A stretch of 64,000 nucleotides of DNA from Leptotrichia sp. oral taxon 223 (GTDB lineage Bacteria; Fusobacteriota; Fusobacteriia; Fusobacteriales; Leptotrichiaceae): assembly GCF_013394795.1 (NCBI RefSeq), contig NZ_JABXYU010000001.1, forward strand, positions 744,001 to 808,000, given 5' to 3'. Under the pieces are notes generated by a model. The model searched no databases and was not told where the DNA came from. It was given only the letters and a program-made list of their open reading frames with translations. The position numbers were made by a program, and so were the translations under genes. Below are positions 7,342 to 13,626 of the stretch, in pieces (the first letter of the stretch is position 1; every line of letters begins with the position of its first letter).

Positions 7342-7365
7342 CTGATACGAAAATTTTTCGTACCG
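7342..7365. repeat. Palindromic hairpin element, copy 1
   Basis: CTGATACGAAAATTTTTCGT followed by ACC forms a 7-bp stem. A second copy at 8151-8173 differs at two paired positions (A-T to G-C), keeping the stem. Both are followed by a shared AATTTrAC...CATAA segment. Confidence 0.55.
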
Positions 7366-7545
7366 TGAATTAATTTAACCTCATATAAGCCAAATACAAG
7401 CTCATACACGCTTTCAATTCATTTCTTTGATAATTTCACTGCCTAACTTATCAAAATACTTCCACAGCTTGTTTTTAAACTCACAGTATTGTGAAACTTA
7501 CAGACAATTAATTTACATTTGGGCCTATTCCTTAAATCCGGATAA

Positions 7546-7921
7546 GCACGTTAAGATTAAAAAATAAAACATTTTTTTAATGTTAATGGAAATTAAATTG
7601 TTGGCTTTTGTTAAGTTTTTATATCCGTACTGCATAAATCTAACTTAGGGAGTTTTTTTATACCCTAATTCAAATTTAGTGTTTCCTGCAATTATTTTTA
7701 CAACGAATCAGCAAGCTAAGATTATTTCAAATTTTAGTATTTTTTAGTAATTTATATTTTCTATTTCTCAATTTAATCATAAGACGTCCACAGACGAACG
7801 TAAAGGGGGTATCACATTCGATAAATTAAATTTTGGCATTAATCTATGGCTAGAGTATAAATCTCTCTTAAATCGCTTAATTTACATTAAAAAATTATTT
7901 TATTTTTTAATCTTAACGTGC
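7546..7921. repeat. Long inverted repeat (24-bp perfect, about 39-bp near-perfect arms)
   Basis: The arm at 7546-7569 starts GCACGTTAAGATTAAAAAAT and is the exact reverse complement of 7898-7921. With a small mismatch the pairing continues inwards to about 7584 and 7883. Further out, GGGCCTATT (7521-7529) pairs with AATAGGCCC (7949-7957). Roughly 300 bp of non-coding sequence lies between the arms, itself with a small TTAGGG/CCCTAA hairpin. It could be a MITE-like insertion, a single-strand origin or a structured RNA. Confidence 0.6.
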
Positions 7922-8150
7922 TATTGCGGTTTTATAGGCTGTTCTAACAATAGGCCCATTTGTTATTGGCTGTTACTTAAATTTAAGTAGTAGCTCCAGT
8001 GTTCTTCTCTGTGAAGTACGTAGGTAAAATATTTTACTCACATCATTTTTGAATAGGTCTGCTAAAATTTCAGCCAACCCAAATGCGATACCTTAAATTA
8101 AAGGCGTCGTATTTATGTAGTAATTTGTAGTATTTTTTTACTTGTTGAAT

Positions 8151-8173
8151 CTGATACGGAAATTTTCCGCACC
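8151..8173. repeat. Palindromic hairpin element, copy 2
   Basis: CTGATACGGAAATTTTCCGC followed by ACC is a diverged copy of the element at 7342-7365, with a compensatory base-pair change in the stem. It lies 809 bp to the right of copy 1, in the same orientation. Confidence 0.55.
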
Positions 8174-8581
8174 AGCTTTTATAATTTGACTCCATAATTT
8201 TTTGAAGTGAAATTTTTATAATTTACATTTCAACATTTATTCTTAAAATCAATTCTAAGGTGGCTAACATTCCACTCACGTTCGTTTGTAAACTTTTTGA
8301 TATAAAACTATGGCTAAGATGTAAAATGTTCTCAAATCGCTTTATTTTTTGTCATATTTCCTAAAAACTGTTTTTTGAAATTCTTTTAACATATTATTTT
8401 TACTAGCTTTTTAATGATAATTCATCTAAAAAACGGAACAGAACTAAAACTTAAAAAAGTCATCATACATATTTTTTCTGGGGCTTCGAACCCGTTCGCT
8501 TTGTTTTAAGTTCTCCAAAGTACCTTTTCATTTTTGCATAAAAAAATCACAGCTAAATTAATAAACTGTGATTCGTTTATC

Positions 8582-8878
8582 TTATCCAAACAGGTCGCTG
8601 TGAGTTCCTGTATCTGTTAATAACAGTATCAAGCCCTTTTCTGTTATCTTGTATACCAACAGCCAATCAGGTGCTATATGACACTCACGATGTCCTATAA
8701 AGTCTCCTATCAAAGAATGGTCTTTATTCTTTTCAGGTAACTTCTCCCCTTTTGCCAGCATTTCTACAACTTCATCTAATAAATTTGTATTATATCCACG
8801 TCTTTCTACACGTTTCAAACTTTTGCGAAATTGTTTAGTTGTATGTATTGAGTATATCATTTTATCATTATTCTTCAT
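8582..8878 (-). CDS. YafQ/RelE-family mRNA interferase toxin
   Basis: A 98-residue toxin of the YafQ branch. Residues matching the YafQ active site are visible: His in KDHSLIGDF, His and Asp in ECHIAPDWLLVYK, and His and Phe in GTHSDLF. These enzymes cleave mRNA on the ribosome and are neutralised by a DinJ-type antitoxin, encoded just upstream with an 11-bp overlap. A shorter start at MIYSIHTTKQF (8860) is possible. The module sits at the right end of the integrative element and would stabilise it; that role is inference. Confidence 0.9.
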   Translation of the reverse strand: MKNNDKMIYSIHTTKQFRKSLKRVERRGYNTNLLDEVVEMLAKGEKLPEKNKDHSLIGDFIGHRECHIAPDWLLVYKITEKGLILLLTDTGTHSDLFG

Positions 8879-9146
8879 TTTCCAGTATGTCCTCTATCAT
8901 TTCTTTTGCTGACGAATAGCCTTTACCCATATTGCCAGTTCTTTCCATTTCTTCTGCCTCTTTAATAGCAGCCAATAACTCTTGTCTTGGACGTGGATTC
9001 CTAATTTCAAAAGGTATCTTCTGTTCTTTTATTGCCTGTTTTAAGAATACGTTTATCGCTGTAGTTAAGTTCATTCCTAAGTCCTTGAATAACTCCTGTG
9101 CCTCTTTTTTAGTGGTATCATCTATATTTATAGTTGTTGCACTCAT
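8868..9146 (-). CDS. RelB/DinJ-family antitoxin
   Basis: A 92-residue antitoxin. The ribbon-helix-helix start (MSATTINIDDTTKKEAQELFKDLGMNLTTAINVFLKQAI) and the RNPRPRQELLAAIKEAEE segment are typical of DinJ/RelB. The ATG at 9146 has AAGGAG at 8-bp spacing; a GTG three codons earlier is less likely. It precedes and overlaps the YafQ-like gene. The AT-rich palindromic sequence just upstream (about 9160-9195) is a likely autoregulatory operator. Confidence 0.9.
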   Translation of the reverse strand: MSATTINIDDTTKKEAQELFKDLGMNLTTAINVFLKQAIKEQKIPFEIRNPRPRQELLAAIKEAEEMERTGNMGKGYSSAKEMIEDILENEE

Positions 9147-9155
9147 CTTTATCAC

Positions 9156-9824
9156 TCCTTAAATATTTATATTATATATATATTATACACTTAAAATATA
9201 TAAAAAGCAATAAAAAAATCTGAATTTCTACATCAGGCCCATTATTTTATCAAGTTCAATTGTATTTATTGTTTGCACCAATATTGGTTATTTATTAGCT
9301 CATTTACTGAAAAGTTTTGCCATTTTTCGTGATTCTTTATTATCTATTCAATCACTTATTATTCCTGCTTTTGTGTACTGTTTGCACCAGTTTTGTTTTT
9401 GGTGCAAATTCTATTAATTTGGTGCAATTTTTCCGTAATTTTCCAACAAATTTTATTTTCGGTTGTTACCTTTAACCCTTATTATTGCTGTATTCCTTAG
9501 CATTTTGCAACCATTAAAATTGGTTGTGTTTTTGGTTACTTTCGGTTGCATTTCCAATTCTAAGTGGTTGCATTAAATATTATATTGGAGTAGTGCCATT
9601 ATGAAATACACTACTAGCCTTTGGATTGGTAACATAATTATACCATATTTCACATAGAATTTGAATCAGCTGGAAAATAATTTATATTAAAAAAGGACTA
9701 CTCAAATGTGAATAATCCTTTTTTTATTAGCTAGATTTTTTGTTTTAAAATTGCAAAAGTAGTGGTATTTTTATTGGTACTCACAAACCCCCATAAATAG
9801 CGACTTCATTTTTTTACTTTTTGA
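9156..9824. other. Non-coding right end of the element with repeated GGTGCAA/GGTTGCA words
   Basis: No gene is visible. TTTGCACCA occurs near 9275 and 9380, TGGTGCAA near 9397 and 9420, and related GGTTGCA/GCAACC words several times between 9460 and 9570. Their dispersal in both orientations suggests binding sites or decayed repeats; no known element was recognised. Confidence 0.35.
9689..9725. terminator. Bidirectional terminator
   Basis: The stem AAAAAGGACTACTCA / TGAATAATCCTTTTT has two C-A mismatches, a 4-nt loop and A/T tracts on both sides. Confidence 0.55.
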
Positions 9825-9851
9825 GGTTGGTCCCCCGTTGGTCCCCAAATT
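9825..9851. repeat. 27-bp terminal repeat, right copy
   Basis: Identical over 27 bp to 733-759, with the tandem GTTGGTCCCC units in the same orientation. The two copies delimit about 9.1 kb that holds all genes of the element. Confidence 0.6.
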
Positions 9852-9894
9852 AAATTTTATACCCATTTTTACTGGCTTTCTCTTAAAAAAGAAG

Positions 9895-10045
9895 TTTTTT
9901 CTTCAAACTCCTTTTTAAATATGCTATCACAAGGGTAGCATATTTTTTTTGCCAATTTTTTACAAAGCAAGGTAATACAGTACCAAAAAGGTATTCAGTT
10001 ATCTTTTTCATTTTTTTAGTTTTTTTATTTATTTGTAATTTTTCA
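9895..10045. repeat. Right long direct repeat, probable attachment region
   Basis: Near-identical to 556-705, including the terminator hairpin and the GGTAA...TACC words. It joins directly to a decayed integrase fragment at 10047, so the target site of the present element lay next to an older element remnant. Confidence 0.6.
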
Positions 10046-10046
10046 T

Positions 10047-10199
10047 AAAAGTTGCCAATGTCTTTCGGCAATCGTATGGCTTATGATTCATTTCTAATGC
10101 TTCCAGCGTCTTATAAAACTTTTCCCTGAAATAATTTGTACGTATCGGCTTGTTTTCCTTTTTCTTTTTCTTAAATACCCATTTTTTATTATATAGCAA
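10047..10199 (-). pseudogene. Decayed integrase fragment
   Basis: The minus strand encodes about 50 residues (LLYNKKWVFKKKKK... to HKPYDCRKTLAT) that match residues ~270-320 of the intact integrase at 803-1861 almost exactly. The conserved HDCR box reads YDCR here, so a catalytic residue is already lost. Sequence before and after this piece is missing, and the C-terminal part is replaced by the direct repeat. It is the remnant of an earlier, related element at the same place. Confidence 0.85.
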
Positions 10200-10744
10200 A
10201 TATATTATAGAGTTGTTCTAATCTTTATTTGCAAAAGTGAATGTTAACGAGTTTCGTTTTCGTAGTAATCAAGGTTTATCCAAATAATGAATGTTTCGAC
10301 TACTTTCTCAAATAAAATTTGGAATATTTCAAAAAAATGCTTAGACGAGCCAGAGATAATCTATTATCTTGAGTATGGCATTAATATGTTAAAATAACCA
10401 TTATTGTGAAATAAAGGGAAATGGCGACGATTTCCCTTGCTTATATAAAAAGAAAAAACATAGAATTATGAAAAAATATTTATTAACAATAAGCAATTTT
10501 TCAAAATCTGTATAAGAATCCTTTATACGGATATTTAATGATTAAATTTAATTAAGGACATTTTAATAGTTACATAGTTTGTATAAATAGTAATCTTGTA
10601 AAAAAGCTTTAATTCCATGAATTTTCTAATTTCTACTATTCAAATAGGAGTTAATTTTACTTTATCAAAACAAAAAAAGAGAAAAATAATATTATTAAAT
10701 TTCTCTCTTTTTTCAAATTATTAAAAAATATTTTTAGTTAAGTT
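10200..10744. other. Non-coding spacer between the element and the EF-G-like gene
   Basis: No gene seen. A perfect 9-bp hairpin (AAGGGAAAT / ATTTCCCTT) lies at 10414-10438 without a T-tract. A second hairpin ends the EF-G-like gene and is listed separately. Confidence 0.4.
10672..10712 (-). terminator. Terminator of the EF-G-like gene
   Basis: A-rich and T-rich arms (AAAAAAGAGAGAAA / TTTTTCTCTTTTTTT on the minus strand) flank an AT loop, 33 bp after the stop codon. It could act in both directions. Confidence 0.6.
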
Positions 10745-12733
10745 TTATTTTTTTCTGCTGTCAATTACTTTTTGTGCCAAGTCTCCCATTAATTCTTCGT
10801 ATCTCACGAGTTTCATTTCAAAATATCCACGTCCTTGTGTGATGGCTTTCAATTCGTTGGCGTATTTGAATGTTTCTGACATTGGGGCTTCAGCTACTAT
10901 TTTTTGTTTTGTATTTTTGTGGGCTTCCATTCCTATTACTCTACCACGTTTTTTGTTGATGTCGCCCATTACATCCCCGATATATTCTTCTGGAATGATA
11001 ATTGTAAGTTCCATAATTGGTTCTAATAAAATTGGTTTTGCTTCCAGCATTCCCTTTTTGAAAGCCAAGTTTGCAGCAATTTTAAAGGCTAATTCTGAAG
11101 AATCAACATCGTGATATGAACCGTCGTATAAGACAGCTTTTATGTTAGTTACTGGATAACCAGCTAGAACTCCCTCTTTTAGCGATTCTCTTAATCCTTT
11201 TTCCACTGCTGGAATATATGATTTTGGAACACTTCCACCTGTAATTGTTTCTTCAAAGACAAAGTCTTCGTCTACGTGAGAGAATTTAATTAATACATCT
11301 CCGTATTGTCCGTGTCCTCCTGATTGTTTCTTATGTTTTCCTTGAACATCAGAAGTTCCTTTGATTGTTTCACGGTACGGCACTTTTAATTCGATAGTTT
11401 TTATTGATATTCCAAATTTAGCTTTTAATTTTTCGATAACTGTTGCAGAATGAAGTTCTCCTTGTACTCCTAGCACTGTCTGCCCTGTTTCAAGGTTTCT
11501 ATGCCAAGTGAAAGATGGGTCTTCCTCCATTAGACGATTAAGTCCAGAAGACATTTTTTCATCATCATTTTTGTTCAAAGGCTCTATAGCCACGAATAAT
11601 TGTGGTTTTGGAAAAGTTATTTCCTTTATGGCAGCTTCTTTTTCATTAGTTGACAATGTATCAGAAGTTTTTGTACTGTTAAATTTTGAAAATACAACAA
11701 TATCTCCAGCGATTCCCTTTTGAACTTCTTCCATTTTATTCATAACGAATGTATAAATTTTTCCAATTCTTTCTTTTGTTTTTCTATTTATATTAAAAAC
11801 TTCGTTATCTTGCTTAACTTCACCAGAATAAACTTTTGCATACGAAACTTTTCCTAAGAAAGAATCAATTGTAGTCTTAAAAATTTGACATACAAATGTA
11901 TTTTTTTCAGGCTCAATTTTCTTGTTATCATTAGGTGATGGCAAGAAATCCTTTACCATGTCAAAAGTTGTATGAAGCCCAATGTTTTTTAAAGTCGAAC
12001 CGCAAATAACCGGGATTACAGAGCAGTCAAGCACTCCCTGTCTAAGTCCATGATGAATTTCAGCTGTTGTAAATTCAACACCATTAAAATATTTGTCCAT
12101 TAATTCTTCATCTGTTTCGGCTACCGCTTCCAAAAGCATTTCACGAATTGAATTTATTTCATCATCCATATCAGCGGGCATTTCCACAGTTGCACATTCA
12201 TTTTTGTTTTTATCAAATTCCCTTGCAAACATATCAACTACATTAATATGTCCACGAAATTCATCTCCACGTCCCCAAGGTACATGAAACGGCGCAATTC
12301 TTTTACCATATTTTTCTCTCAACTGTGAAAGAATCTTTTCATAATCAGCTTTTTCATTGTCAATTTTATTTACAAAAATAAATCGTGGAATATTTCTGCT
12401 GTCTGTCAATTCCAGAGCTGTTTCTGTTCCAACTGTAAGATCTGTAGTCCCATCAACAATAATAACCGCTCCATCAACTGCCGCAAGCCCTGATTCAACT
12501 TCGCCAAAAAAATCCCCATATCCTGGAATATCCACAAAATTAAATTTTGCAGCCTGATATTCAATTGCATGTAAACTCAAGGAATTAGTAATTTTTGCGT
12601 CATTTTCATTGACTGAAATACGATTGGTAAGCCCAGCCGTAAATTCCAGCCCCTCCACCATATTACTCTTTCCTGAACCGCTATGTCCCAAAATTCCGAC
12701 ATTTCTAATGTTAGTGCTGTCATATATTCTCAT
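10745..12733 (-). CDS. Elongation factor G-like translational GTPase
   Basis: A 662-residue EF-G paralogue. The P-loop GHSGSGKS (residues ~16-23), the G3 motif DIPGYGDF and the G4 motif NKID are present, followed by domains II to V; the last third (GGSVPKSYIPAVEKGLRESL, VLYDGSYHDVDSSELAFKIAA, MELTIIIPEEYIGDVMGDINKKRGRVIGME) is typical EF-G domain IV/V. The G3 motif has Tyr where canonical EF-G has the catalytic His, and the N-terminus has GHSGSGKSN rather than GHxDxGKT. These mark the EF-G2 or EF-G-like class, whose role is not well defined. It is a single gene with its own terminator, so a housekeeping EF-G is expected elsewhere. Confidence 0.88.
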   Translation of the reverse strand: MRIYDSTNIRNVGILGHSGSGKSNMVEGLEFTAGLTNRISVNENDAKITNSLSLHAIEYQAAKFNFVDIPGYGDFFGEVESGLAAVDGAVIIVDGTTDLTVGTETALELTDSRNIPRFIFVNKIDNEKADYEKILSQLREKYGKRIAPFHVPWGRGDEFRGHINVVDMFAREFDKNKNECATVEMPADMDDEINSIREMLLEAVAETDEELMDKYFNGVEFTTAEIHHGLRQGVLDCSVIPVICGSTLKNIGLHTTFDMVKDFLPSPNDNKKIEPEKNTFVCQIFKTTIDSFLGKVSYAKVYSGEVKQDNEVFNINRKTKERIGKIYTFVMNKMEEVQKGIAGDIVVFSKFNSTKTSDTLSTNEKEAAIKEITFPKPQLFVAIEPLNKNDDEKMSSGLNRLMEEDPSFTWHRNLETGQTVLGVQGELHSATVIEKLKAKFGISIKTIELKVPYRETIKGTSDVQGKHKKQSGGHGQYGDVLIKFSHVDEDFVFEETITGGSVPKSYIPAVEKGLRESLKEGVLAGYPVTNIKAVLYDGSYHDVDSSELAFKIAANLAFKKGMLEAKPILLEPIMELTIIIPEEYIGDVMGDINKKRGRVIGMEAHKNTKQKIVAEAPMSETFKYANELKAITQGRGYFEMKLVRYEELMGDLAQKVIDSRKK

Positions 12734-12889
12734 AACATTTCCTCCCTGTATCTGCTTTCTTTAATTAATGAAATTTACCTTACATTAAATTTTAACTTGA
12801 AATACGAAAAAATCAAGTTAATTTTATCATTTTTCTTCAAATTGAATAAAATGTAGCTGATTTTTTGTCAATTAAGTTTTAAGTCAAGA

Positions 12890-13345
12890 TCACCCTTCAA
12901 AAGGGTCTTCATATTCCTTTACACTTAATCTGTCCATCGCTATATCATGTTTCTCCTGTTCGGCTATATATTTTTTTATTGTTGCTTCATTTAAGCCTAC
13001 TGTGCTTACATAATATCCTTCTGACCAGAAATGTCTGTTTCCAAATTTATATTTTAAGTTTGCATGCTTATCAAACATCATCAATGCACTTTTCCCCTTC
13101 AGATATCCCATAAAACTTGATACACTTATTTTTGGTGGTATGCTTACCAGCATATGCACGTGATCTTTCATCAGATGTCCTTCTATTATTTCAACTCCTT
13201 TATATTCACATAATCTTCTTAAAATTTCTCCCACACTTTTTCTGTATTGACTATATATAACTTTTCGTCTATACTTAGGTGTAAATACTATATGATACTT
13301 ACACATCCATTTAGTATGAGACAGGCTATTAGTTTTATTAGCCAT
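12890..13345 (-). CDS. tnpA: IS200-type transposase (Y1 HUH, TnpA)
   Basis: A 151-residue IS200/IS605-family TnpA. It has the HUH motif (KDHVHMLVSIPP, residues ~61-72) and the catalytic Tyr in KKYIAEQEKHD near residue 126. The starting phrase (KYHIVFTPKYRRKVIY) and RHFWSEGYYVSTVG are standard for this family. It transposes single-stranded DNA by recognising end hairpins. No tnpB follows, so this is an IS200-like element. GAAAGGAAGGTG precedes the ATG. The frame appears intact. Confidence 0.93.
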   Translation of the reverse strand: MANKTNSLSHTKWMCKYHIVFTPKYRRKVIYSQYRKSVGEILRRLCEYKGVEIIEGHLMKDHVHMLVSIPPKISVSSFMGYLKGKSALMMFDKHANLKYKFGNRHFWSEGYYVSTVGLNEATIKKYIAEQEKHDIAMDRLSVKEYEDPFEG

Positions 13346-13485
13346 ATAAACACCTTCCTTTCATTAATAGTAGCTTAAACCTATTATAACGGAAGGTGTA
13401 TTTTGTTGCAAAATTACGTTTCCGCGCCCGCATAGCGGGTGGTTTTATGTTTCGCACGCTTTGCGTACTCAACTGACTAAAGCCA
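13346..13485 (-). mobile_element. IS200 upstream end with hairpins
   Basis: Upstream of tnpA lie a CCCGC-ATA-GCGGG hairpin (13427-13439) and a smaller CGCTTTGCG palindrome (about 13453-13461), both GC-rich in an AT-rich setting. IS200 elements carry subterminal hairpins bound by TnpA, so this is likely the left end of the element. The exact ends are not resolved. Confidence 0.5.
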
Positions 13486-13489
13486 ATAA

Positions 13490-13626
13490 AAAAAGAATAC
13501 CCTCATGCAAGAGTATTTTTCCTCAAAATCCACAATGGACGAGCTTTACAAGATACGTAAAAACTATGATATTTATATGGATAAAGAGGAGGTAATTAAT
13601 TTCTTACCTCTTCTACCTTTGGATTT
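13490..13626. other. Spacer with hairpins between IS200 and the protease gene
   Basis: A hairpin with A/T-rich arms (AAAAAGAATAC... / ...GTATTTTT, about 13490-13520) could terminate either flanking transcript. A second, AAGAGGTAA / TTACCTCCTCTT on the minus strand (about 13586-13612), follows the protease stop codon at 13627. No gene assigned. Confidence 0.4.

Larger units (their letters stand above)
6902..8581. other. 1.7-kb structured non-coding region of the element
   Basis: No convincing gene lies between the repressor and the toxin gene. The stretch holds a 31-bp tandem repeat, two copies of a covarying hairpin, long inverted-repeat arms and a diverged 35-bp direct repeat (7844-7878 and 8309-8343, about 26 of 35 identical, sharing CTATGGCTA and AAATCGCTT). 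A short minus-strand frame at 7414-7497 ends KYFDKLGSEIIKEMN and has no start codon; it may be a gene relic. The region could hold replication origins, structured RNAs or binding arrays. Confidence 0.5.

Noticed and set aside
7414-7497. Minus-strand frame ending KYFDKLGSEIIKEMN
   Set aside because: It looks protein-like but has no start codon and only 27 residues; at best a relic, so not called as a gene.
10414-10438. Perfect hairpin AAGGGAAAT / ATTTCCCTT as a terminator
   Set aside because: No T-run follows on either strand and no gene ends nearby, so a terminator call is not supported.
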